Source of the DNA: Candidatus Peregrinibacteria bacterium CG_4_9_14_0_2_um_filter_41_14
GTDB taxonomy: Bacteria; Patescibacteriota; Gracilibacteria; UBA1369; UM-FILTER-41-14
DNA: 5,154 nucleotides
Assembly (NCBI GenBank): GCA_002788755.1
Contig: PFRW01000004.1
Coordinates: forward strand, 1-5,154
Reading direction: 5' to 3'
In this document: positions 1-3,817 of the stretch, one piece after another
How positions within the stretch are numbered: position 1 is the stretch's first letter
Layout of the letters: each line of letters starts with the position of its first letter
Notes under the pieces: generated by a model
Database searches by the model: none
What the model saw: the letters and a program-made list of their open reading frames with translations, nothing else
Told to the model about the DNA's origin: nothing
Translations under genes and position numbers: made by a program

Positions 1-136
1 CAAAATAAATAGACCTTAATCATAGTTGTCACATATTAAGAAATGATAAAAAGTTGTCCATGCTGATTGCTAAGGATTACTGGATATTGCAAGCCAATAC
101 TGGTACGCTTACCGTAATTTTATACAAATTATCGAT
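1..136. other. Noncoding leader of the nucleotidyltransferase gene
   Basis: No convincing coding frame is visible in this AT-rich stretch. It probably carries the promoter of the gene that follows. TATACA at 121-126 is a possible -10 box, but no good -35 lies at the right distance, so I do not call a promoter. There is no Shine-Dalgarno sequence before the ATG at 137. Confidence 0.4.
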
Positions 137-634
137 ATGAATTATTATAAAGAGCTCTTTACTGTCTTATCTGCATCCAACATTAAATATTTAATTGTTG
201 GTGGCGTGGCTGTTAATTTATACGGCTACACAAGGTTTACCGGTGATATTGATATACTCATCGCCCTAGAAAAAGAAAATCTATCAAACCTTGATAAGGT
301 AATGAAGGAACTGGGCTACGTAGAGCGCCTCCCTGTCAACATCTTGGAACTGGCTGATCAAAATAAACTTGATAAATATATAAAGGAAAAAGGACTTATG
401 GCATATACATATTTATCGGGCAAAGGCTTGCGCCTAGCACTAGATATAATCGTGCAGGAATCACTTAATTTTGACAAATTTGTCGCCAACAGTAATATTG
501 TTACAGCTTGGGATTTAGATTTACCGGTTATATCCCTGGATGACCTCATTGGCATGAAACGTACCGCTGGCAGAGATAAAGATTTGCTAGACTTAGAAGC
601 CCTATTACAACTAAAAGAATATGAAGAAGACTAA
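137..634 (+). CDS. Minimal nucleotidyltransferase (DUF6036/AbiEii-like), probable toxin-type NTase
   Basis: The 165-aa protein has the signature of the polymerase-beta-type nucleotidyltransferase fold. GG at residues 22-23 (LIVGGVAVNLYG) is followed by the metal-binding pair D37-x-D39 (TGDIDILI), with a likely third acidic residue at D103 (LALDII). The C-terminus, residues 138-156 (IGMKRTAGRDKDLLDLEAL), is the Lys/Arg-rich tail typical of DUF6036/AbiEii-like NTases, where it helps bind the NTP. Known relatives transfer nucleotides to RNA or protein and include toxins of MNT/HEPN and AbiE systems; the substrate here cannot be told. The gene overlaps a 44-codon ORF by 14 bases, which suggests translational coupling and a two-component module. 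No SD precedes the ATG. The family is fairly sure; the toxin role is inference. Confidence 0.85.
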   Translation: MNYYKELFTVLSASNIKYLIVGGVAVNLYGYTRFTGDIDILIALEKENLSNLDKVMKELGYVERLPVNILELADQNKLDKYIKEKGLMAYTYLSGKGLRLALDIIVQESLNFDKFVANSNIVTAWDLDLPVISLDDLIGMKRTAGRDKDLLDLEALLQLKEYEED

Positions 635-755
635 ACCAAATATTGATGCGGTTAATCTCAAATATGCCAGCCGCGCAAGTGCAGAGGAAAAGTTTTCCTG
701 GCTACAATCAGCCCTTGAGTTTGCACAGGTAAAGAAGCGTATTAAAAAACGTTAG
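621..755 (+). CDS. 44-aa partner of the nucleotidyltransferase, possible antitoxin
   Basis: A short ORF starts with ATG inside the last codons of the nucleotidyltransferase gene, in another frame, and ends in TAG at 753-755. The protein is very basic at both ends (MKKTKP at the start, VKKRIKKR at the end). Its core is a short helix, residues 22-37, with the pattern EEKFSWLQSALEF. From memory, small proteins with an E-K-x-x-W-L-x-x-A-x-x-F core often sit next to this kind of NTase. The overlapping arrangement resembles TA operons, so it may be the antitoxin or a regulatory subunit; this is inference. Its 3' end overlaps by 14 bases the convergent HigA remnant. It is too short to be certain it is translated. 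Confidence 0.6.
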   Translation: MKKTKPNIDAVNLKYASRASAEEKFSWLQSALEFAQVKKRIKKR

Positions 756-888
756 ATTTTAAATGGCGGGACATGCTTTGGAGAATCTTTACATCGTTCG
801 TTAGCTCCTTGCCAAGTTCGCGCTTAGTTATTTCTAAATCATAGTGGTTCTGGAGATTAAGCCAAAAGTTAGGATTTTGAATGGAAGT
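742..888 (-). pseudogene. higA: C-terminal remnant of a HigA-family antitoxin
   Basis: On the minus strand an open stretch of 48 codons reads IQNPNFWLNLQNHYDLEI followed by TKRELGKELTNDV, then runs to TAA at 742-744. NPNFWLNLQxxYDLE is the C-terminal signature of the HigA family (XRE-type antitoxin of the HigBA module), seen in intact genes as SPEFWLNLQ..YDLE. Intact HigA is about 90-100 aa; here the N-terminal helix-turn-helix is missing. An in-frame TAA lies just upstream (889-891) and there is no start codon. No HigB toxin can be read upstream on the minus strand, where inverted repeats lie instead. This is a decayed module, not an expressed gene. The family call is strong for so short a piece because of the FWLNLQ block. 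Confidence 0.75.
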
Positions 889-917
889 TTAGGACAATAA
901 TTTTCCTACTTCATCCA

Positions 918-985
918 TTTTGCTTTGTGTATCCTTATCACAGGCGACGCAAGGAGACGTGGCGTTCCCCTCTCCCAAAGCAAAA
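918..985. repeat. 68-bp GC-richer segment with 10-bp perfect terminal inverted repeats
   Basis: TTTTGCTTTG at 918-927 is the exact reverse complement of CAAAGCAAAA at 976-985. The 48 bp between are clearly richer in G+C than the surroundings and hold a smaller inverted pair, GGAGA at 953-957 and TCTCC at 971-975. No coding frame of note is present. It could be a miniature inverted-repeat element, a structured RNA or a chance fold. The last six bases (GCAAAA) are shared with the next inverted repeat. No target-site duplication is visible. Confidence 0.5.
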
Positions 986-1058
986 AATAAAATATTTAAA
1001 AACATTCTGCAGGCTACTTCAGTAGCCGAAGCCGTTTTAAAATATTTTACTTTTTTGC
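980..1058. repeat. Long AT-rich inverted repeat with nested hairpin, next to tRNA-Tyr
   Basis: The left arm, 980-1003 (GCAAAAAATAAAATATTT then AAAAAC), is almost the reverse complement of the right arm, 1034-1058, with one extra base and one mismatch over 24-25 positions. The 30-bp loop contains a separate perfect hairpin, GGCTAC-TTCA-GTAGCC at 1012-1027. Read on the minus strand the structure starts six bases after the tRNA-Tyr 3' end and finishes with a T-rich run, so it could end tRNA-Tyr transcription. It is longer than an ordinary terminator and could instead be a miniature element. Confidence 0.6.
1015..1038. repeat. 24-bp direct repeat, copy 1
   Basis: This 24-bp stretch (core ACTTCAGTAGCCGAAGCCG) recurs without a mismatch at 1868-1891 after the first RelE toxin gene. 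A shorter related piece, AGCCG followed by a T run and GAGTG, is at 3688-3704. Copy 1 forms part of the loop and right arm of the larger inverted repeat. Confidence 0.8.
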
Positions 1059-1063
1059 TTCCC

Positions 1064-1148
1064 TGGTGGGCCGGGAAGGACTCGAACCTTCGAAGGCGTA
1101 GCCAGCAGATTTACAGTCTGCCCCGTTTGACCACTTCGGTACCGACCC
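1064..1148 (-). tRNA. tRNA-Tyr (anticodon GTA)
   Basis: The minus strand folds as a class II tRNA of 85 nt including an encoded CCA. The acceptor stem is GGGTCGG paired with CCGGCCC, with one G-U pair, and the discriminator base is A. The anticodon arm is CAGACTGTAAATCTG with anticodon GTA (plus-strand positions 1112-1114). The long variable arm expected for tRNA-Tyr is present, and the T arm reads GAAGGTTCGAGTCCTTC. A candidate promoter lies just upstream. A long inverted repeat begins six bases beyond the CCA. Confidence 0.95.
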
Positions 1149-1166
1149 AAGTAAGAAAGCCTAGAA

Positions 1167-1194
1167 AGCATACTAATTTTATTGGAAAAGTAAA
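1167..1194 (-). promoter_or_regulatory. Candidate promoter of tRNA-Tyr
   Basis: On the minus strand TTTACT (1189-1194) and TATGCT (1167-1172) are separated by 16 bp and each match the sigma-70-type consensus at four of six positions. A start around 1160 would leave a leader of about 12 nt before the tRNA. The boxes are weak, but the position is right. Confidence 0.4.
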
Positions 1195-1234
1195 GAAACT
1201 TTTTACTATTACTTAAAGCTAATTAGTTAAGATA
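1192..1234. repeat. Diverged 43-bp direct repeat, copy 1
   Basis: This stretch begins AAAGAAACTTTTTA and aligns without gaps to 1899-1941, with 35 of 43 positions identical by my count. Both copies lie shortly upstream of the promoter region of a TA module. Copy 1 is separated from the 24-bp repeat by the tRNA-Tyr gene; in copy 2 the two repeats are only 7 bp apart. Confidence 0.65.
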
Positions 1235-1256
1235 ACTTTGTCACTGACCACCTAAC

Positions 1257-1297
1257 TTGACGTACACGCCCTACATAAGATATTATATAGATAATAT
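1257..1297 (+). promoter_or_regulatory. Promoter and operator-like palindrome of the Phd/RelE module
   Basis: TTGACG (1257-1262) and TATTAT (1281-1286) are separated by 18 bp and each match five of six consensus bases. A perfect inverted repeat, ATATTAT-ATAG-ATAATAT (1280-1297), covers the -10 box. TA antitoxins of this kind normally repress their own operon by binding such palindromes, so this is a good operator candidate. It is AT-only apart from one G, so chance symmetry is possible. Confidence 0.6.
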
Positions 1298-1318
1298 ATA
1301 TTCTCTTATATAACCTTT

Positions 1319-1597
1319 ATGTTTAAATCTATGCCAAAAACGGCCTCATCTGGTGATATCCAAAGAAATTATCGATCTTTATTTAATGAAATAATGGTGA
1401 GTGGGGAGCCTTTATTTGTACTCAATAATAATAAGCCCGAAGTTGTTATTATCTCAATAAAAACTTTTGAAGCGCTTACACAATCACATAATGACTACGA
1501 ACAAGCCATGGCGCAAAAGGCAATTGCAAATTACAAACATGAAAAACAAAGTGGCACACTCAAGGAACTTTCATCTCTTGCTGACCTAACTAAGTAA
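1319..1597 (+). CDS. Phd/YefM-like antitoxin
   Basis: The 92-aa protein fits the Phd/YefM antitoxin fold. Residues 12-31 (start GDIQRNYRSLFNEI) correspond to the DNA-binding N-terminal helix region. They are followed by GEPLFVLNNNKPEVVIIS and the helix KTFEALTQ, matching the family's usual 'GEPVvItrhgkPvavlvsledYEaL'. The charged C-terminal half (about 58-92) is likely disordered until it wraps the toxin. The stop codon touches the ATG of the RelE toxin, the classic antitoxin-toxin order. Expected role: neutralise the toxin and repress the operon through the palindrome over the promoter. The start is uncertain between ATG 1319 and ATG 1331; neither has an SD. Its last codons closely match a remnant at 3650-3683. 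Confidence 0.85.
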   Translation: MFKSMPKTASSGDIQRNYRSLFNEIMVSGEPLFVLNNNKPEVVIISIKTFEALTQSHNDYEQAMAQKAIANYKHEKQSGTLKELSSLADLTK

Positions 1598-1861
1598 ATG
1601 GAAATAGACAAAATTTACTATTCATCGCATTTTGGAAAAGCATTTAGGACCCTACCCTTAGTGGCTCAAAAGCAGGCTATTCAAAAAGAGAATATATTCC
1701 GAACAAATTGCTTCGATAAAAGCCTCAAAACGCATAAGCTAAAAGGCAAACTTGACAACTATTGGGCGTTTTCAATTAACTATTCCTACAGAATTCTTTT
1801 TGAATTTACAGCCAAAAATGAAGTTGCCTTCATCGACATCGGCACCCACTCTATTTACTAA
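1598..1861 (+). CDS. RelE/ParE-family toxin, probable mRNA interferase
   Basis: The 87-aa protein has the normal length and layout of RelE-type toxins: two N-terminal helices (about 8-33), then the beta-sheet with KTHKLKGKLDNYWAF (44-58), YSYRILFEF (62-70, R65 in the conserved Arg position) and the C-terminal strand FIDIGTHSIY (78-87). The ending G-T-H-x-x-Y matches the YafQ/StbE-like branch, where the His and the terminal aromatic residue help cut mRNA on the ribosome. Both are intact, so the toxin is probably active. The ATG follows the antitoxin stop with no gap, and a T-run repeat lies just after the gene. Confidence 0.85.
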   Translation: MEIDKIYYSSHFGKAFRTLPLVAQKQAIQKENIFRTNCFDKSLKTHKLKGKLDNYWAFSINYSYRILFEFTAKNEVAFIDIGTHSIY

Positions 1862-1867
1862 AAAATA

Positions 1868-1898
1868 TACTTCAGTAGCCGAAGCCGTTTTTTGAGTG
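1868..1898 (+). terminator. 24-bp repeat copy 2 and terminator-like T run after the first toxin
   Basis: The exact second copy of the 24-bp repeat (1868-1891) begins 7 bp after the toxin stop and continues into six T's and GAGTG. A weak stem, CTTC paired with GAAG (1870-1883), precedes the T run. Position and T run suggest a terminator for the module, but the stem is short. The AGCCG-T(n)-GAGTG end recurs at 3688-3704 after an antitoxin remnant. Confidence 0.4.
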
Positions 1899-1941
1899 AA
1901 AGAAACTTTTTATGATTAATTAAAGCCTATTCATTAAAATA
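1899..1941. repeat. Diverged 43-bp direct repeat, copy 2
   Basis: Aligns to 1192-1234 without gaps, identical at 35 of 43 positions. It lies directly between the T run of the first TA module and the promoter of the second one. Confidence 0.65.
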
Positions 1942-1950
1942 GACTCCTGG

Positions 1951-1992
1951 TTGCATATTAAATTTTTATGTACTACAATTAATTATATAATT
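1951..1992 (+). promoter_or_regulatory. Promoter and palindrome of the AbrB/RelE module
   Basis: TTGCAT (1951-1956) and TACAAT (1974-1979) are 17 bp apart. Just after them lies a perfect 12-bp palindrome, AATTATATAATT (1981-1992), that also contains a TATAAT (1986-1991). A palindrome at or near the transcription start is what an autoregulating antitoxin would need. The AT content weakens the statistical case. Confidence 0.45.
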
Positions 1993-2007
1993 TATGCAAT
2001 TTACATA

Positions 2008-2250
2008 ATGATTAAACTTCTAAAACTATTTGGTACGGGCCAAATAACCTTACCTAAACAATGGCGTAATAAATTTAAAACAACTCACTTTATTGCCGAA
2101 GAAACTCCTCGAGGCCTTCTAATCAAACCCCTAACAGAAGTCCAATATTACGAAATTGATGAAGATAACTTTGGCATTAATTTCCCCACTGGCATTGCCG
2201 CAGAGGAGCTTTACAAAAAACTAAAACAAGCCAATGAAGAAATATCTTAA
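2008..2250 (+). CDS. AbrB/MazE-like antitoxin
   Basis: I place the start at ATG 2008 (80 aa), because the AbrB/SpoVT swapped-hairpin domain begins there: MIKLLKLFGTGQITLPKQW followed by RNKFK. This matches the family pattern 'k.GnGQItLPKe.R.klg' and ends with GLLIKPL at about 39-45. An upstream TTG at 1951 would add 19 hydrophobic residues and lies in the likely -35 box, so I reject it. The tail, 46-80, is acidic, ends in a charged helix (AAEELYKKLKQANEEI) and should bind the toxin. The gene overlaps the RelE gene by 17 bases, so translation is probably coupled. Role inferred: DNA-binding antitoxin that represses its own operon. No SD is visible. Confidence 0.85.
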   Translation: MIKLLKLFGTGQITLPKQWRNKFKTTHFIAEETPRGLLIKPLTEVQYYEIDEDNFGINFPTGIAAEELYKKLKQANEEIS

Positions 2251-2464
2251 ATTCTTAGCGCGACTACCCGTCCCACTAAGAGCCAAACTACTCCTCACAA
2301 TTGCGGATATCGTCAATGGTAATCTGAAAAATCTCGATGTAATACCACTAACTGGAAGCGAAAATTACTACCGATGCAGAGTTGGCAAGTTGCGTATAAT
2401 TTTTGAAAAAACCGATACCGAAACACGAATCCACAACATCGCCTTCCGTGGCACGGCCTACTAG
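2234..2464 (+). CDS. RelE-family toxin, second module
   Basis: The 76-aa protein shows the compact RelE fold: an N-terminal helix pair (about 2-28), a 'G(N)LKNLDVIPLTGSENYYRCRVGKLRIIFE' block at 29-58, and a last strand IHNIAFRGTAY at 66-76. YRxRVGxxRIIFE is the family's most conserved segment, with arginines at 47, 49 and 54; the C-terminal Tyr76 matches the terminal aromatic residue of the family. It is short but complete. It starts inside the antitoxin gene (17-base overlap, another frame). It differs in sequence from the first RelE protein, so the two modules are not a recent duplication of whole operons. Probably cuts mRNA on ribosomes. Confidence 0.8.
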   Translation: MKKYLKFLARLPVPLRAKLLLTIADIVNGNLKNLDVIPLTGSENYYRCRVGKLRIIFEKTDTETRIHNIAFRGTAY

Positions 2465-2502
2465 CCGCTACGGCTCTTTAGACTAATCGGGTAAATCAGT
2501 CT
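2463..2502. terminator. Two small hairpins between convergent genes, probable bidirectional terminator
   Basis: AGCCG-CTA-CGGCT (2463-2475) followed by CTTTA overlaps the toxin stop. A second hairpin, AGACTAAT paired with ATCAGTCT (2480-2487 and 2495-2502, one G-T pair, 7-nt loop), covers the HNH stop codon. The two genes face each other with only 31 bp between stops, so a shared terminator is expected. Neither hairpin has a strong T run. Confidence 0.4.
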
Positions 2503-3374
2503 CTTCTTACCATAACATCCACACGGCTTTTGTAATCGTTCCAATCTCTTTCGGGTTTTACACTCCAGAGGGCTGGCGCCTGTTCCTCGTTTTTTATCAA
2601 TCCGGCATGGGCTATGTGATGATGATTTTTGCAAAGTGGCACAATATCTTCGTGTGATTTTTTGATGGCAAACCGCTGAGGGTGGTGGATTTCCTGGTAA
2701 GGCTTGTTGCAACCTGGAAAAGCACACTTACCATTATGTCTGTCGACTGCTTCACGTTTGGTTTGAGCCGGAATGTAGCGTGTGACTTTTTGTGACTCTC
2801 TGGTTTTTTTTGGTCTGACGACTTCTTGCTCAACCCCCTCCAATAACTTATTTAGCACCTTTCCAAGCGGCATTTTTATCTTTGTTTGTTTTTCTAGCTT
2901 TTGTTGGAATTTGCGAAGTTTGAGCGCGGTTTTGTGATCAACTTTAAAGGTAATAGTTTCCAATTCCCAACATGTTGGGTTTATTTTTTGGCTTTGTGTA
3001 GGCTCCTTCAGATTTTGCACGCACTCTGCTAATGCAGCTCTTGGTAAGGTTTTTACCATCTCGGCTAATTTGTCTTCTTTTACTGTATTTACTAGGGGTG
3101 TAATAACTCTAACCTTCGCCCAGCCAAATTGCTCAATTTGGGCCTTAAGTAGTGGTTTATCCTCAACCTTGCTGTATGTACGCAATACCTCTTCAACTGA
3201 CTTACGCCCCATACCTGCCAACTTGGCTGCAAATTCAAAAATTGAATAAAAACCATGCTTACGATACAGCTGACGTTTTGCCACTTCTGGTAGCAAGGCC
3301 GCAAATTTGCGGCTCCACATCCGCGCATTAGAACCGTACTCCTGACACAACCGATATAATTCAGAATCATCCAT
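2496..3374 (-). CDS. HNH endonuclease-domain protein
   Basis: The 292-aa protein ends in an HNH nuclease domain of the zinc-bound type (about 199-258). It has a Cys pair, C217-x4-C222 (GKCAFPGC), then the core His pair H230-H231 (EIHHPQRF), and then C248-x-N-H-H-H (PLCKNHHHIAH). The catalytic and metal-binding residues are all present, so it is probably active. Residues 1-120 are helical, with a segment GFYSIFEFAAKLAGMGRKSVEEVLR (41-65) that looks like a DNA-binding or recognition region; 140-180 is a charged helical linker. I recall similar proteins in Patescibacteria genomes, often in several copies, but their target is unknown. It could be a stand-alone defence nuclease, a mobile-element nuclease or a regulator. 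It starts at ATG with no SD, downstream of two candidate promoters, and ends in TGA. Confidence 0.85.
   Translation of the reverse strand: MDDSELYRLCQEYGSNARMWSRKFAALLPEVAKRQLYRKHGFYSIFEFAAKLAGMGRKSVEEVLRTYSKVEDKPLLKAQIEQFGWAKVRVITPLVNTVKEDKLAEMVKTLPRAALAECVQNLKEPTQSQKINPTCWELETITFKVDHKTALKLRKFQQKLEKQTKIKMPLGKVLNKLLEGVEQEVVRPKKTRESQKVTRYIPAQTKREAVDRHNGKCAFPGCNKPYQEIHHPQRFAIKKSHEDIVPLCKNHHHIAHAGLIKNEEQAPALWSVKPERDWNDYKSRVDVMVRRD
2966..2979. repeat. 14-bp perfect palindrome inside the HNH gene
   Basis: CCCAACATGTTGGG is a perfect palindrome. With the two preceding T's the 16-bp stretch is identical to 3636-3651. In the HNH protein it encodes residues around 132-137 (N-P-T-C-W-E), at the border between the N-terminal part and the helical linker. 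Confidence 0.7.
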
Positions 3375-3398
3375 GTTTGCGAGTCAAAGAATGTCTAA

Positions 3399-3427
3399 AT
3401 TGTAGCAAATTCCGACCGTGAGAACAA
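3399..3427 (-). promoter_or_regulatory. Proximal promoter of the HNH gene
   Basis: On the minus strand TTGTTC (3422-3427), a 17-bp spacer and TACAAT (3399-3404) with an extended -10 (TTTGCTACAAT). The same 11-bp TTTGCTACAAT occurs before tRNA-Thr. A start around 3392 gives a leader of about 18 nt before the ATG. Confidence 0.5.
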
Positions 3428-3459
3428 GCCATTTATGGCTTACATATGCGATTATACCA
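3426..3459 (-). promoter_or_regulatory. Distal extended -10 promoter and leader hairpin of the HNH gene
   Basis: On the minus strand TGGTATAAT (3451-3459) is a perfect extended -10 box; no good -35 is present, which such promoters can do without. A transcript starting near 3444 would open almost at once with a hairpin, AAGCCA-TAAA-TGGCTT (3426-3441). That hairpin overlaps the -35 of the proximal promoter. Whether one or both promoters work cannot be told. Confidence 0.45.
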
Positions 3460-3649
3460 CATGTTTTGTGTGACCGAACATACACCTCGTAAAAAGCATT
3501 AAGCGTGGTAGGTATACGCTCACCCAAAACGCCTAAAAACTACTTTTGAACTCAAGTCTCGTAAATTTAAAAATCTCGCACTATATCAAAACCTCACCTC
3601 AAAAATCAACAACCACAAATCTCGTCAACTCAAACTTCCCAACATGTTG
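3460..3649. other. Stretch without a recognisable gene between HNH promoter and antitoxin remnant
   Basis: No intact gene is visible. One plus-strand frame is open from 3512 to the TGA at 3668-3670 (about 52 codons, containing FELKSRKFKNLALYQNL), but it has no start codon near its beginning and I do not recognise it. The motif 'TCTCG' with A-rich surroundings recurs several times (near 3557, 3573 and 3618), giving the segment a loosely repetitive look. It may be a decayed gene. Confidence 0.4.
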
Positions 3650-3653
3650 GGAA
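3636..3653. repeat. 18-bp perfect palindrome
   Basis: TTCCCAACATGTTGGGAA is a perfect 18-bp palindrome and shares 16 identical bases with the site inside the HNH gene (2964-2979). Its right arm overlaps the first bases of the antitoxin remnant at 3650. It could be a binding site for a dimeric protein, or the trace of a small palindromic element. Confidence 0.65.
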
Positions 3654-3683
3654 CTCTCATCTCTTGCTGACCTAGATAACTAA
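3650..3683 (+). pseudogene. C-terminal remnant of a Phd/YefM-like antitoxin
   Basis: Positions 3650-3674 match 1564-1588, the end of the intact antitoxin gene, with 24 of 25 bases identical. In the right frame they read ELSSLADL, then D-N and a TAA at 3681-3683, where the intact gene has T-K and TAA. Sequence before 3650 is unrelated. Five bases after the stop comes AGCCG, a T run and GAGTG, the same ending found after the first toxin gene. The toxin and most of the antitoxin are missing, so this looks like the scar of a lost related TA module next to tRNA-Thr. Only about 10 codons remain, so the call rests on nucleotide identity. Confidence 0.65.
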
Positions 3684-3687
3684 TCCC

Positions 3688-3704
3688 AGCCGTTTTTTTG
3701 AGTG
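3688..3704 (+). repeat. Short copy of the TA-module 3' flank
   Basis: AGCCG, seven T's and GAGTG match 1883-1898 apart from one extra T. In both places they follow the end of a TA-module gene, intact there and decayed here. The T run could act as a weak terminator, but no stem precedes it here. Confidence 0.55.
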
Positions 3705-3719
3705 TTGTATATTTTTTCC

Positions 3720-3795
3720 TGGAGCCACCTGTCGGATTCGAACCGACGACCTACTGTTTACAAGACAGTTGCTCTACCAGCTGAGCTAAGGTGGC
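3720..3795 (-). tRNA. tRNA-Thr (anticodon TGT)
   Basis: The minus strand gives a complete 76-nt cloverleaf with encoded CCA. The acceptor stem is GCCACCT paired with AGGTGGC, with discriminator T. The D arm reads TTAGCTCAGCTGGTAGAGCA, the anticodon arm is ACTGT-CTTGTAA-ACAGT with anticodon TGT (plus-strand 3760-3762), and the T arm has GTCGGTTCGAATCCGAC. The promoter candidate upstream is an extended -10 box. Confidence 0.96.
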
Positions 3796-3817
3796 GTAGC
3801 CTCATCAAGGCTTGGAC

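Noticed and set aside
358..555. Minus-strand frame of 65 codons inside the nucleotidyltransferase gene
   Set aside because: It lies wholly within a gene with clear family motifs on the other strand and has no protein-like features of its own.
1064..1148. tRNA-Tyr or tRNA-Thr as the attachment site of an integrated element
   Set aside because: No duplicated tRNA 3' end (att-type repeat) was found for either tRNA within the window, so tRNA-directed site-specific integration is not supported here.
920..1216. Plus-strand frame of 98 codons across the tRNA-Tyr region
   Set aside because: It reads WAGKDSNLRRRSQQIYSLP, the typical nonsense translation of the antisense of tRNA-Tyr, and it crosses the inverted repeats.
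1951..2007. TTG at 1951 as start of the AbrB-like gene
   Set aside because: The extra 19 residues are hydrophobic and unlike the family, and the TTG lies in the probable -35 box. ATG 2008 begins exactly at the domain.
2496..2498. Recoded TGA (as in Gracilibacteria/SR1)
   Set aside because: The HNH gene ends naturally in TGA right after the expected C-terminus, a few bases from the convergent toxin gene, and no gene here needs TGA read through.
2461..3370. Three further minus-strand frames (2461-2727, 2612-2833, 3092-3370)
   Set aside because: They are out-of-frame readings of the HNH gene, whose own frame carries the conserved residues.
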